From an uncultured Gilliamella sp. (GTDB lineage Bacteria; Pseudomonadota; Gammaproteobacteria; Enterobacterales; Orbaceae): 64,000 nt of DNA. Shown piece by piece: positions 43,482 through 53,003 of the stretch (position 1 is its first letter; each line of letters begins with the position of its first letter). Below the pieces are notes generated by a model. It ran no database searches. It saw nothing but the letters and a program-made list of their open reading frames with translations, and was not told where the DNA came from. The DNA lies in assembly GCA_945271295.1 (NCBI GenBank), contig CALYPG010000007.1:1-64000 (forward strand). The letters are read 5' to 3'. The position numbers and the translations under genes were made by a program.

Positions 43482-44471
43482 ATGGCATTGTTAGATATCC
43501 GCAATTTAACGATTGAATTTATCACTTCTGATGGGCTTTTACGCGCTATCGATCGCGTAAATTTAAAATTGTCTGAAGGCGAAATTCGAGGATTAGTCGG
43601 TGAGTCTGGATCAGGTAAAAGCCTAATAGCCAAAGCTATTTTAGGTGTGACTAACAATAATTGGAAGATTTCAGCAGATCGCTTCCATTTTAATAATATT
43701 GATTTATTGAGCTTAACGCCCAAACAGAGGCGAAAAGTGATTAGTGCTAATATTTCAATGATATTCCAAGAACCACAATCTTGTTTAGATCCTTCCATGA
43801 AAATCGGGGAGCAATTAATTGATGCTATCCCAAGAAGAACATTTAAAGGTCATTGGTGGCAGCGGTTATTTTGGCGCAAAAATCGTGCTATCGAGCTACT
43901 TCATCGTGTTGGTATTAAAGATCATAAAGAAATATTAAAATCGTATCCTTTTGAATTGACCGAAGGCGAATGTCAAAAGGTAATGATTGCTATTGCACTT
44001 GCTAACCAACCTAAACTACTGATTGCTGATGAACCAACTAATGCGATGGAAGCCACAACCGAAGCGCAAATTTTTCGATTACTGGCTAGTATGAATCAAA
44101 ATATGGGAACAACGATTTTATTAATTAGCCATGATTTACAAATGATAACCAGATGGACTGATCGTATTAATGTGCTGTATTGTGGACAAACAGTGGAAAT
44201 AGCTGACAGCGAAGCTTTATTTAAATCACCCTATCACCCTTATACCCAAGCATTGATATATGCAATTCCTGATTTTGGTAAAGCGATGCCACATAAAAGC
44301 CCTTTAAACACATTATCGGGTGTAATTCCCTCATTGGAACATTTACCAATTGGCTGCCGATTGGGACCTCGTTGCCCTTATGCGCAAAAAAAATGTATAC
44401 AAACTCCAGAGCTTATAGCAATAAAAGATCACTCTGTTGCTTGCCATTTCCCATTGAATACTGATGAGTAG
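43482..44471 (+). CDS. sapD: Sap ABC transporter ATPase SapD
   Basis: The 329-residue ATPase of the Sap transporter; in E. coli it also supplies ATP-binding to the Trk K+ system. I use ATG 43482 ([13 protein letters not shown]), with AGGA 8 bases upstream; the longer open frame from 43380 lies inside sapC. Walker A GESGSGKS is near 40-47; the signature is the divergent LTEGECQK, as in E. coli SapD (LTDGEC); Walker [13 protein letters not shown] follows. The C-terminal Cys-rich oligopeptide-ABC domain [14 protein letters not shown] is present. Confidence 0.95.
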   Translation: MALLDIRNLTIEFITSDGLLRAIDRVNLKLSEGEIRGLVGESGSGKSLIAKAILGVTNNNWKISADRFHFNNIDLLSLTPKQRRKVISANISMIFQEPQSCLDPSMKIGEQLIDAIPRRTFKGHWWQRLFWRKNRAIELLHRVGIKDHKEILKSYPFELTEGECQKVMIAIALANQPKLLIADEPTNAMEATTEAQIFRLLASMNQNMGTTILLISHDLQMITRWTDRINVLYCGQTVEIADSEALFKSPYHPYTQALIYAIPDFGKAMPHKSPLNTLSGVIPSLEHLPIGCRLGPRCPYAQKKCIQTPELIAIKDHSVACHFPLNTDE

Positions 44472-44494
44472 CGGTACACCAAGAAGGAGTAACC

Positions 44495-45307
44495 ATGAAT
44501 CCAATCTTAAAAGTACGTAATTTATCTAAACAGTTTATTATTCCTAAAGGGATTTTTGGGCACTTACGTATTGATGCAGTCAAACCGCTGTCATTTTCGC
44601 TTAATGAGGGAAAAACTTTGGCGATTATTGGGCAAAATGGTTCAGGTAAGTCAACATTAGCTAAAATGTTGGTGGGTATGCTAAAACCTGATAGTGGCGA
44701 CATTTGGATTGATGATCATAAAGTTAAATATGGTGATTATGATAGTCGGTACCAACTTATTCGGATGATTTTTCAACACGTTGAAAGCTCTTTCGATCCT
44801 AGACTTCGTATTGGTCAATTACTAGAAGTCCCCTTAAAACGAAATGCTGATTATGATGCAATCGAGCGTGAAAAACTGATTAATGCCGTATTGAAACAAG
44901 TAGGATTATTACCTGAGCATGCTTCATATTACCCATCTGTTATGGCAGCAGGACAAAAACAGCGAGTGGCGCTTGCCAGAGCGTTAATTTTAAAACCCAA
45001 AGTCATTATTCTTGATGAAGCTTTAGCGGCTTTAGATATTTCGATGCGATCGCAAATTGTAAATTTAATGTTGTCATTACAAGAGCAGCAAAAAATATCT
45101 TACGTTTATGTTACTCAGGATATTGGCATGATGAAACATATTAGTGATGATATCTTGGTAATGCATAATGGAGATTTAGTGGAGTATGGTAATACCGCGG
45201 AAGTACTAGCGTCACCATTAAGTGACATTACGCAAAAACTTATTCACAGTTATTTTGGTGAAGCATTGACCGCCGATGCATGGCGTACAGATACTAGAGC
45301 CTTTTAA
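44495..45307 (+). CDS. sapF: Sap ABC transporter ATPase SapF
   Basis: The second ATPase, 270 residues, with a strong Shine-Dalgarno AAGGAG 6 bases before the ATG. Walker A is GQNGSGKST near 47-55; the signature is the altered AAGQKQR, like E. coli SapF (APGQKQR) instead of LSGGQ; Walker B is VIILDEALAALD. It closes the operon sapB-C-D-F. Both ATPases keep Walker motifs, so the pump should be able to hydrolyse ATP even though no SapA receptor gene is in the locus. Confidence 0.95.
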   Translation: MNPILKVRNLSKQFIIPKGIFGHLRIDAVKPLSFSLNEGKTLAIIGQNGSGKSTLAKMLVGMLKPDSGDIWIDDHKVKYGDYDSRYQLIRMIFQHVESSFDPRLRIGQLLEVPLKRNADYDAIEREKLINAVLKQVGLLPEHASYYPSVMAAGQKQRVALARALILKPKVIILDEALAALDISMRSQIVNLMLSLQEQQKISYVYVTQDIGMMKHISDDILVMHNGDLVEYGNTAEVLASPLSDITQKLIHSYFGEALTADAWRTDTRAF

Positions 45308-45395
45308 TAATAATTATTATTAATATATTTTAATCAGTTTTTGCTTAATAAAAAATCTCGACAATTAATCTAAAACACACTATATTTAGCTGTAT

Positions 45396-45411
45396 GGATT
45401 TCTAGACGTCT
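45396..45411 (+). promoter_or_regulatory. MetJ operator (met box) upstream of metA
   Basis: AGACGTCT at 45404-45411 is the exact MetJ consensus 8-mer. The adjoining upstream octamer GGATTTCT (45396-45403) matches 5 of 8, giving the tandem arrangement MetJ needs. It is 51 bases before the metA start codon. Methionine repression of metA by MetJ-SAM is the expected control. Confidence 0.75.
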
Positions 45412-45462
45412 ATTTTTTAGGAAATTGATTAAATAGATTGATGTTTTTGAGGAGCTTGTGTT

Positions 45463-46395
45463 ATGCCTATCTGTATTCCTGATTCATTACCCGCTGTTGA
45501 TGTTCTTCGTAATGAAAATGTCTTTGTTATGACTTCATCGCGAGCAAATACTCAAGAAATTCGCCCTTTAAAACTCCTTTTCTTAAATTTAATGCCAAAA
45601 AAAATTGAGACTGAAAACCAGTTTTTGCGATTATTATCTAATTCTTCTTTGCAAATTAATATCCAGTTATTACGGATTGATCAGCGTGAATCAAAAAATA
45701 CGCCAATAGAGCATTTAAATAGCTTTTATTGTGATTTTGATGATATTCGTGAACAAAATTTTGATGGCTTAATAATCACTGGTGCTCCATTAGGAAAAGT
45801 TGCTTTTTCCGATGTGGTTTATTGGCCTAAGTTAGTTGAAATTATTAATTGGGCAAAAGAGCATGTTACTTCAACCATGTTTGTTTGTTGGGCGGTACAA
45901 GCGGCTTTACATGTTTTATATAACCTACCTAAATTTACCCGTACTCAGAAGTTATCCGGTGTTTATCAACATAATACCGTTATGTCAAATGCTATTTTAA
46001 CACGTGGCTTTGATGATACATTTTTGGCACCGCATTCTCGTAATGCTGATTTCCCATTGGATAAAATAAAAGCCTATACAGATTTAAATATTTTAGCTGA
46101 GTCTGACATTACTGGTGCTTATTTAATGGCGACGAGTGATAAACGCATGGCTTTTGTTACCGGCCATCCGGAATATGACTCTTTTACACTAGCCAATGAA
46201 TACCACCGTGATTTAAAAGCTGGTATTAATCCAAAAATTCCGGAAAATTATTTTCCTGATAATAATCCTAACCTAACGCCTAAAGCGACTTGGCGAAGTC
46301 ATGCTTACCTATTATTTAGTAATTGGCTTAATTATTACGTTTATCAATTAACACCATTTGATTTAAATACCCGTAATATGACCATTGATGATTAA
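45463..46395 (+). CDS. metAS: Homoserine O-succinyltransferase
   Basis: The first committed step of methionine synthesis. The 310 residues (309 in E. coli MetA) carry the catalytic Cys142 in [11 protein letters not shown], a His in SGVYQHN-like context and the Glu of GHPEYD. Gly111 in ITGAPLG is the residue that marks succinyl-CoA use in E. coli MetA; acetyl-CoA enzymes have Glu there, so succinylation is predicted. GGAGCT precedes the ATG (GAGGAGCTTGTGTT). Regulated by the met box at 45396-45411. Confidence 0.96.
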   Translation: MPICIPDSLPAVDVLRNENVFVMTSSRANTQEIRPLKLLFLNLMPKKIETENQFLRLLSNSSLQINIQLLRIDQRESKNTPIEHLNSFYCDFDDIREQNFDGLIITGAPLGKVAFSDVVYWPKLVEIINWAKEHVTSTMFVCWAVQAALHVLYNLPKFTRTQKLSGVYQHNTVMSNAILTRGFDDTFLAPHSRNADFPLDKIKAYTDLNILAESDITGAYLMATSDKRMAFVTGHPEYDSFTLANEYHRDLKAGINPKIPENYFPDNNPNLTPKATWRSHAYLLFSNWLNYYVYQLTPFDLNTRNMTIDD

Positions 46396-46465
46396 ATGAT
46401 TGGTGAAATTATAATTTTATTTATTCAGTTATGATTTAAATTAGATTTGACTAAGAAAATCGTAA

Positions 46466-46493
46466 AATGCCACTAAATACAACTAGTGGCATT
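46466..46493. terminator. Bidirectional terminator between metA and the dehydratase
   Basis: AATGCCACTA (46466-46475) pairs perfectly with TAGTGGCATT (46484-46493) around an 8-base loop, between convergent genes. CTCTTTAATT follows on the plus strand and TTACGATTTTC on the minus strand. Confidence 0.7.
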
Positions 46494-46526
46494 CTCTTTA
46501 ATTACATATTTATTAATAAGTTATTG

Positions 46527-48239
46527 TTATTCAATATATGCTCCAGCCATTAATGATTTTGCTCTTTCAGTATATTGTTTGAATACACCTTTTCGTTTTG
46601 AATAATCTGGTGGAGTCCATTTAGCTTTGCGTTTAGAAAAAATTTCTGCTATTTCTTCAGCTGATTTTTTTTCACCATTGATACCGATAATATTGAGTTT
46701 TCTGGCATGAACATCAATTTCAATAATATCATTATCCTCAACGAGAGCAATAGGTCCACCATCAGCTGCTTCAGGTGATACATGACCAATACATGGACCA
46801 TGAGTTGCACCAGAAAAACGTCCATCAGTTACTAATGCGACACTACCATTTAATCGTTTATCAAAAACAATGGCATCAGTAGTCATTAACATTTCAGGTG
46901 CTCCAGATCCTTTAGGTCCTTCATAACGAATAAAAATAACATCACCTGGATTAACTTTATTTTTTATAATTGCTTCTTGAGCAGCTTCTTCCGAATTATA
47001 AACTTTTGCAGGTCCAGTATGTTTATGCATATCTGGGCTACAAGCAGTATATTTGATAACAGCTCCTTCTGGGGCTATATTTCCTTTTAATACAGCAATA
47101 GCGCCTATTTTTGCTTTATTAGGTTTGCGAATTAGATCTTCTCTTTCTAGTTTGTAATTATGTAAATATCCTAAATTACGATCAAAAAATCCTGTTTTTT
47201 GCATCATTTCCAAATTATCGCCTAATGAATGTCCGGTTACTGTCATAACATCAAGATCAAGTAAGTCTTTAATCATCCATTGAACCATTGGTATACCACC
47301 TGCAAACCATAATAACTCAGTAACATATTGACCACTAGGTTGTACATTCGTCAGGTAAGGTACGGTATTATTTATCTTATCAAAAATATCAGGTGTTAAC
47401 TCTAACCCTGCTGCATGAGCAATGGCTGGTAAATGAATGAGGGCATTTGTACTACCACTGATAGCAGCGTGTACTTTTATCGCATTTTCAAATGCTGCAG
47501 GGGTAAGTATTTGACGAGTTGTTATTCCCTCTTGCGCTAAATACATTGCATGATGTCCCGCAGCCCTAGCAATTCTTCGAATTTCAGACATGGTTGATGG
47601 GGCGAGAGCACTACCGGGAAGCGCCATTCCTAAAGCTTCTGACATACATTGCATTGTACTGGCAGTTCCCATAAATTGACATGCTCCAGCGGTTGGGCAA
47701 CCACATCTTTGTAAGGTTTCAATTTGTTTTATATCAATTTCTCCTTTTTTATATTGAGCAGTTGCGCCACCGAGGTCTGATGTTGTCATGTTGGGTGCTG
47801 CACGCATGGAACCTCCAGGAACATGCACTAATGGCATATCAAGTCTGGCTGCGGCAATAAGATGTGCGGGAACAGATTTATCACAACTAGAAATCAGTAC
47901 TGCAGCGTCATATGGAACAACAGAGCCATGAATTTCAACCATATTTGCAATAGCTTCTCGTGAAGCCAATATATAGTTCATTCCATCATGTCCTTGCCCC
48001 CAACCATCGCAAATATCTGTAACATGACTACGTACTGAACGCCCTCCTCTCTCGTGCACTCCTAGAACAACCTCATAACCAAGGCTATCTAAGTGATAAC
48101 TTCCTGGATGACTTTCACCAAAACAATCATCAATAAGAACTTGGGGTTTTTCAGTATCTTCAACTGTATAATTCATTCCCATACGCAAGGCATCTAATTG
48201 AGACCATAAATCTCGAGCAAATTTACATTTTTGTTGCAT
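46527..48239 (-). CDS. IlvD/Edd-family dehydratase (sugar-acid type)
   Basis: A 570-residue Fe-S dehydratase of the IlvD/Edd fold. Start at ATG 48239 (MQQKCKFARDLW) with GGAGG 5 bases upstream; a TTG four codons earlier is inside that signal. Candidate cluster Cys are in DDCFGES (39), SSCDKSVPAH (119) and the GCPTAGACQFMGTAST block (about 181-196). The overall sequence is unlike housekeeping IlvD and closer to sugar-acid dehydratases such as arabinonate or xylonate dehydratase. With an MFS carrier and a DHDPS-family aldolase upstream in the same operon, it should convert an aldonic acid to its 2-keto-3-deoxy form. Exact sugar acid unknown. Confidence 0.85.
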   Translation of the reverse strand: MQQKCKFARDLWSQLDALRMGMNYTVEDTEKPQVLIDDCFGESHPGSYHLDSLGYEVVLGVHERGGRSVRSHVTDICDGWGQGHDGMNYILASREAIANMVEIHGSVVPYDAAVLISSCDKSVPAHLIAAARLDMPLVHVPGGSMRAAPNMTTSDLGGATAQYKKGEIDIKQIETLQRCGCPTAGACQFMGTASTMQCMSEALGMALPGSALAPSTMSEIRRIARAAGHHAMYLAQEGITTRQILTPAAFENAIKVHAAISGSTNALIHLPAIAHAAGLELTPDIFDKINNTVPYLTNVQPSGQYVTELLWFAGGIPMVQWMIKDLLDLDVMTVTGHSLGDNLEMMQKTGFFDRNLGYLHNYKLEREDLIRKPNKAKIGAIAVLKGNIAPEGAVIKYTACSPDMHKHTGPAKVYNSEEAAQEAIIKNKVNPGDVIFIRYEGPKGSGAPEMLMTTDAIVFDKRLNGSVALVTDGRFSGATHGPCIGHVSPEAADGGPIALVEDNDIIEIDVHARKLNIIGINGEKKSAEEIAEIFSKRKAKWTPPDYSKRKGVFKQYTERAKSLMAGAYIE

Positions 48240-48274
48240 AATATCCTCCAATGTATTTTAAATTATTAATTATT

Positions 48275-49543
48275 CTATTTGTTGGGTTTTGCTGTGATTA
48301 CTGGTAGTGTAAATAATAAAATTATTGCTATGACGAGTGAGCCAACCAATGTATATAATCCAGCATTCTTACTAACGCTAACCGTTAATAATCCAACTAA
48401 GTATGGTCCAATAAATCCACCTAAATTACCAAGCGCATTGATTGTTCCTCTAACTCCACCCAAAACATTAGACGGGAATAATAGTGGAGGTAATGTCCAA
48501 AATGGTCCGGCATATGCTTGTAAGAAAAAGCCACATAAAACCATCATTCCATAAGCTAGCCATGTGTTATTTTCTAATAAAATTGATAGAGTTAGGCATA
48601 TTGCAAAACCAATCATTGGAATGGCAGTATATAATCGGCGATTCATGGTTTGGTCGCATAATTTTGCAATATAGTATTGTCCAAAAATGCAGAGGATATA
48701 GGGAGCAGCAGTTAAAAGACCAACTATTGACATGCCACTACCAGTTAATTGTTTAATTAATGCTGGCATCCAAAGCGCAAAACCATAGAAGCCAACTTGG
48801 AAAAAGAAATAGATAGCAACTAATTTCCATAAATTGATACTACTTAATACTGTTTTTATGCTAGCTTTATCATTTAACTTAATGAGAGCTTTATCTTCAG
48901 CAAATTTTTGATTTAACCAATCCAATTCTTTAGGATCTAACCATTTAGCTTGATGAGGATGATCAGAAACTAAAGGCATCCAAACAAAGAGTAATGCAAG
49001 TGAAAGAACTCCCTCAATTATAAACATTTCCCTCCATCCCCAAACTTCGATTAACCAACCAGATAATGGACCTGTAATAATTGATGCAACAGCTAAATTC
49101 ATTTGGAAAAATGCAATTGCTCTAGCACGTTCATGATTAGGAAACCAATGTCCGATTAATGCTAAAATTGCAGGATAAACACCGCCTTCAGCGACACCTA
49201 ATATAAAACGAATAATTAATAAATGAATGGGATTTTGGACAAATCCAGTGATCGCTGCAAATCCACCCCAAACAACAATTGTTCCTGCAATGAATTTTTT
49301 TGCACTGTATCGCTCAGCAATTTGTCCACCTGGAATTTGTAAAAATATGTAACCAATAAAAAATATTCCTGCAACAAGTCCTGCTATAGAAGCGGTCATA
49401 CCAAGATCTTTATTCATACCACCAGCAATGCCAATAGCGATATTCGTTCTATCCATGTAAGCCACAATATAAACAAGTATTGTCGCAGGTATTATGTGTT
49501 TCCAACGACCTTTAGGTATAACCTCATTTTTTATATCATTCAT
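48275..49543 (-). CDS. MFS sugar-acid transporter
   Basis: A 12-helix major facilitator of the anion:cation symporter group (ExuT/GudP/DgoT-like), 422 residues from ATG 49543 (MNDIKNE), with GGAG 8 bases upstream. AYMDRTNIAIG near 29-39 and the loop 2-3 motif GQIAERYSAKKFIAG near 72-86 are typical of hexuronate/galactonate carriers, as is GVAEGGVYPAILALIGHWFP. Placed between the aldolase (21 bases upstream) and the dehydratase (35 bases downstream), it likely imports the aldonate substrate. Confidence 0.88.
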   Translation of the reverse strand: MNDIKNEVIPKGRWKHIIPATILVYIVAYMDRTNIAIGIAGGMNKDLGMTASIAGLVAGIFFIGYIFLQIPGGQIAERYSAKKFIAGTIVVWGGFAAITGFVQNPIHLLIIRFILGVAEGGVYPAILALIGHWFPNHERARAIAFFQMNLAVASIITGPLSGWLIEVWGWREMFIIEGVLSLALLFVWMPLVSDHPHQAKWLDPKELDWLNQKFAEDKALIKLNDKASIKTVLSSINLWKLVAIYFFFQVGFYGFALWMPALIKQLTGSGMSIVGLLTAAPYILCIFGQYYIAKLCDQTMNRRLYTAIPMIGFAICLTLSILLENNTWLAYGMMVLCGFFLQAYAGPFWTLPPLLFPSNVLGGVRGTINALGNLGGFIGPYLVGLLTVSVSKNAGLYTLVGSLVIAIILLFTLPVITAKPNK

Positions 49544-49564
49544 ATGAATATCTCCTACTATCAT

Positions 49565-50479
49565 TTATTTTTCAAAAGAAATATTTGCTGATTGCAACGT
49601 TTTAATTAACAGGTCTTTTTTATTTTTTTGGAGTGGTTGAACTGGCGCTAATACCTCAGTTGAAATATCTACGCCAACTAATTTAATTGCTTGTTTAATC
49701 ACACCAAAGAAAGGTGATTCAATGGCGTAAATTGGCATTAATTTGGCTAACTGACGTTGTAATTTAAAGGCGGTTTCATAATCTTTATTTACAAACGCGT
49801 TATAAATTCCTTTGGTAATTTGGGGTGCAAAATTGAATGTTGCTGGAATTCCGCCGTGGCCACCTAAAATAAGTGTGTCTAGCATATATTCATCAAAACC
49901 ACTGAAAATAATAAAATCCGGGCGGAAAGCGTGAACTCGGTTAATGACTTCTCGCGTATGACTGATGTTGTCGATAGTGTCTTTTAATCCAACAATATTT
50001 GGTACATCTTTTGCCAATCTAGTAATGACATCAATACCAATATCTTGACCGGTCAAGGCTGGGAAATTATAAAGCAGTACCGGGACTGAGATATTTACAG
50101 CAACTGTTTGATAGTGATGGTAAATAGCGTCGCTATTTAATAATGCATAGTAAGGATTGACAACTAAAACAGCGTCAGCACCAATTTGAGCTGCATGTTG
50201 ACCATATTGAATGGTTTCTTCAGTACTTGGGCTTGATATTCCTATCATAACGGGAATACGTTTATTCACGTGTTTAACCGCGAATTCAGCTACTTCTAAG
50301 CGTAATTTAGGGGTCATATGACAAAACTCACCACCACTACCCAGTATTAACAGCCCATCTGCATCATTTTTGATAAGGTGTTCTAAAAGATTTGCCATTC
50401 TTGTTTTATCTAATTCACCTTTTTTAGTAACGATAGTTGGCACGGGTGGAAATATACCTTTAAATTGAGCTAAATTCAT
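49565..50479 (-). CDS. DHDPS-family 2-keto-3-deoxy sugar-acid aldolase (YagE/YjhH-like)
   Basis: A class I, Schiff-base aldolase of 304 residues. Start at ATG 50479 (MNLAQFKGIFPPVPT), with AAGGAGAG just upstream; longer frames start far upstream without signal. The imine Lys166 is in VGLKDTID and the catalytic Tyr137 in LLYNFPALTGQD, while GSGGEF near 48-53 replaces the GTTGE of true DapA. Length and motifs resemble E. coli YagE and YjhH, which split 2-keto-3-deoxy-gluconate or -pentonates into pyruvate and an aldehyde. First gene of the operon, divergent from an alcohol dehydrogenase. Confidence 0.88.
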   Translation of the reverse strand: MNLAQFKGIFPPVPTIVTKKGELDKTRMANLLEHLIKNDADGLLILGSGGEFCHMTPKLRLEVAEFAVKHVNKRIPVMIGISSPSTEETIQYGQHAAQIGADAVLVVNPYYALLNSDAIYHHYQTVAVNISVPVLLYNFPALTGQDIGIDVITRLAKDVPNIVGLKDTIDNISHTREVINRVHAFRPDFIIFSGFDEYMLDTLILGGHGGIPATFNFAPQITKGIYNAFVNKDYETAFKLQRQLAKLMPIYAIESPFFGVIKQAIKLVGVDISTEVLAPVQPLQKNKKDLLIKTLQSANISFEK

Positions 50480-50708
50480 TTTCTCTCCTTTTTGTTCTTT
50501 GCTTGGAACTGTATTTCTGTTTCGTGAACAAATTATTGGCAAAAAAAAATTGAATTGCAATGCATTCATTTAAAAGAAAATTAATTTTGTGATCGCTCTC
50601 TCATTGTATGAAATATTTTTATGAGTAAATTGATAATTTCTGTATAATGAAAAATAGTTCTGTAATAGGAAAAAATTTAAATAAAATTATCAATTGAGAG
50701 GAAAATAT
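50480..50708. promoter_or_regulatory. Divergent control region of the sugar-acid locus
   Basis: 229 bases between the divergent aldolase and alcohol dehydrogenase starts. TATAAT at 50643-50648 can serve as a -10 box for the dehydrogenase; a proper -35 was not found. TTCTGTA occurs twice near it (50638 and 50658), and a related ATTTCTGTTTC lies near the aldolase side (50512), which may be regulator half-sites, possibly for the IclR protein encoded nearby. Confidence 0.4.
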
Positions 50709-51851
50709 ATGATTTATTACATTCCACCAGTAAATTTATTAGGCAAGGGTTGTTTATCTGAATTAGGGGTACCAGTAAAAAAATTAAATTGTAAAAAAGC
50801 ATTTGTTGTCAGTGATAAATTTTTAGTTGGCAATGGTACTGTAGATCGAGTGGTTAATATCTTGAAGAAAGAGGGGATTGAATCAGTTGTTTTTTGTGAT
50901 GTCAAACCTAATCCAACGGTGACTAACGTCGAAAATGCTTTAAAAGTGTGTCAAGAATCTGGATGTGATTTTATTGTTTCAATTGGTGGCGGTTCTCCAC
51001 AAGATTGTGGTAAAGCCGTTGCTGTGCTTGCAACTAATGGTGGTAAAATCACAGATTATGAAGGTATGCATAAGAGTAAAAAAAGATGTTTGCCAATTGT
51101 GGCAATAGCTACTACAGCAGGGACCTCTGCTGAGGTAACCATTAACTATGTCATTACTGATGAATCAAGGCATGTAAAAATGATCATGGTTGATCCGAAT
51201 ACACTTGCCTCAATAACGGTAAGTGATCCAGATTTAATGCTCTCTAAACCAGCTAATTTAACCGCAGCCACAGGCATGGATGCCTTAACTCATGCAATTG
51301 AAGCGGTAGTTGCTAAAGGTGCCATGGATGTTACTGACTCAACTGCGCTATATGCAATTCGCCAAACATTCGATTATTTAGCCAGAGCAGTAAAAAATGG
51401 TAATGATGTAGAAGCGAGGGAGCAGATGAGTTTTGCGTGTTTTTTAAATGGTATTGCATTTAGTAACGCAGGATTAGGCAATGTTCATGCCATGGCGCAT
51501 CAATTAGGTGGGCTGTATGATTTACCACATGGTGTGTGTAATGCCATGTTATTATCAGTGGTGGAAGAAGAAAACGCCAAACATGCACCACAAAAATTCC
51601 GGGTGATTGCTGAGACCATAGGACTTGATACCCAAAATAAAAGTGATCAGCAATGTGTTGATTATGTGATTAAACGCATTAAAGATTTAGCAGAGGAAGT
51701 GGGTATTCCTAAATCATTAAAAGAGTTAGGGGTTAATAATCCTGATTTTGACTTATTGGCTGAAAATTCAATGAAAGATGCTTGTGCCGGCGCTAATCCA
51801 GTCTTTTTTGATAAAGCAAAACTGATTGAACTATTTAAAAAAATCGCATAA
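50709..51851 (+). CDS. Iron-containing alcohol dehydrogenase (YiaY/FucO-like)
   Basis: A 380-residue group III dehydrogenase. ATG 50709 has GAGAGGA 8 bases upstream. The NAD-binding GGGSPQDCGKAVA is near 94-106, and metal ligands Asp/His are in TGMDALTHAIEA near 192-203 and GNVHAMAHQLGG near 258-269 with the later His in PHGVCNA. It is closest, from memory, to E. coli YiaY and related to FucO. In this locus it would reduce the aldehyde released by the aldolase (glycolaldehyde from a pentonate) to the alcohol, regenerating NAD+. Substrate inferred from context. Confidence 0.88.
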   Translation: MIYYIPPVNLLGKGCLSELGVPVKKLNCKKAFVVSDKFLVGNGTVDRVVNILKKEGIESVVFCDVKPNPTVTNVENALKVCQESGCDFIVSIGGGSPQDCGKAVAVLATNGGKITDYEGMHKSKKRCLPIVAIATTAGTSAEVTINYVITDESRHVKMIMVDPNTLASITVSDPDLMLSKPANLTAATGMDALTHAIEAVVAKGAMDVTDSTALYAIRQTFDYLARAVKNGNDVEAREQMSFACFLNGIAFSNAGLGNVHAMAHQLGGLYDLPHGVCNAMLLSVVEEENAKHAPQKFRVIAETIGLDTQNKSDQQCVDYVIKRIKDLAEEVGIPKSLKELGVNNPDFDLLAENSMKDACAGANPVFFDKAKLIELFKKIA

Positions 51852-51894
51852 GTAATAAACAAATAAAAAGTAAAACAGTTACGGTTAATTAGAT

Positions 51895-51929
51895 AACTCT
51901 CATTCACGATTACTTAGTGGCTGAGAGTT
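51895..51929 (+). terminator. Terminator of the alcohol dehydrogenase gene
   Basis: AACTCTCA (51895-51902) pairs with TGAGAGTT (51922-51929), followed by TTATTGCGTTTT. The loop of 19 bases is large, but the position, between convergent genes and 44 bases after the stop, supports it. Confidence 0.55.
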
Positions 51930-51985
51930 TTATTGCGTTTTAAAAAATGAATAATTGATACGATTTTTATCTACAAGGGCATTTA

Positions 51986-52738
51986 TTATTGAAGTTTATT
52001 GGTTATTGCTTGACAGGCTTTACGCACTAATATTGAATATTTTTCAATCTTGTCGATAGGTAACTGGAAAAGGACACCTGATATGCTAATTGCGGCAATT
52101 GGTTCATTATTTTTATTAAATATTGGCGCGGCAATACAATGCACTCCTTGAACATCTTCCTGATTGTCATAAGCCCAACCTTGCGAGCGGATTTTCGCTA
52201 GTTCTTTTTTCAATTGCTTTTTACTGGTAATGGTTGTTTCGGTATATTTGGTGAGCTTATCTTCAGGAATCAGTTGGTCAATTTTTTCTTCCGGTAGCCA
52301 AGCAATGAGTGCTTTACCTACCCCAGAACTATGTAAAGGCAGTTTTTTGCCTATCCAAGTACGAATACCAATAGCTTGATCATTTTCAATTTTAGCAATA
52401 TATACCGGATATAAGCCGTCAAGAACGCCCAAATGACAGGTTAAATTTGTTTCATTACGTAATTCTGACATCATTGGTTTAGCTATTTTAGCAATATCAA
52501 ATTGTTCAAGTGATTTGTCACCCCATTCGTGTAATTTTAATCCGAGATAATATTTATTTTTTTCTTGACGCAAAATACCATGAATAACAAGAGCATTAAG
52601 TAATGTTGAGGTACTACTTTTGGGAAGATTAAGATCTTGAAAAATTTGACTAAATGTAGCACCTCGGTGATTATCTAAATAATCACAAATGCGCACCATT
52701 TTATCTAGTGCAGGGACAAGTGTTTGAATAATTGGCAT
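51986..52738 (-). CDS. IclR-family transcriptional regulator
   Basis: A 250-residue regulator with an N-terminal winged helix (ATFSQIFQDLNLPKSSTSTLLNAL near residues 27-50, quoted in part as NLPKSSTSTLLNAL) and the C-terminal IclR effector domain (LPLHSSGVGKALIAWLPEE near 133-151, and GWAYDNQEDVQGVHCIAAPIF near 187-207). Relatives such as KdgR and YagI control sugar-acid catabolism, so it probably represses the dehydratase-MFS-aldolase operon and the dehydrogenase, with a keto-deoxy acid as inducer. It is convergent with the dehydrogenase. Effector and operators are unproved. Confidence 0.9.
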   Translation of the reverse strand: MPIIQTLVPALDKMVRICDYLDNHRGATFSQIFQDLNLPKSSTSTLLNALVIHGILRQEKNKYYLGLKLHEWGDKSLEQFDIAKIAKPMMSELRNETNLTCHLGVLDGLYPVYIAKIENDQAIGIRTWIGKKLPLHSSGVGKALIAWLPEEKIDQLIPEDKLTKYTETTITSKKQLKKELAKIRSQGWAYDNQEDVQGVHCIAAPIFNKNNEPIAAISISGVLFQLPIDKIEKYSILVRKACQAITNKLQ

Positions 52739-53003
52739 TAAATATCCTATTGTAATAATAGTGTAAGAAGTCTCATTTATCTTATTGATGCAAGTAAATT
52801 GGAAATATTACATCTTGAATAATTAGCTGTATTTTATATATTATCTTTAGCATTATATTCAAGTTATTAAATTTGAAAAGAACATAACATCTATTAGTTT
52901 TTTCTATAATTAAGTTAAACTCAATCGATAAAATCCTTATCTTGCATCATTTTAGGCATAGTTATATTATGAACGCAATGCTATATTATTTAAGGAATTT
53001 ATT

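Noticed and set aside
45304-45323. Perfect 20-bp palindrome TTAATAATAATTATTATTAA after sapF
   Set aside because: All A/T, thermodynamically weak and without a T-run; such palindromes arise by chance in AT-rich gaps.
50480-50569. Thirty-codon extension of the DHDPS-family aldolase
   Set aside because: It crosses the strong Shine-Dalgarno of the ATG at 50479, and family members start with the MNLAQFKGIFPP-like region.
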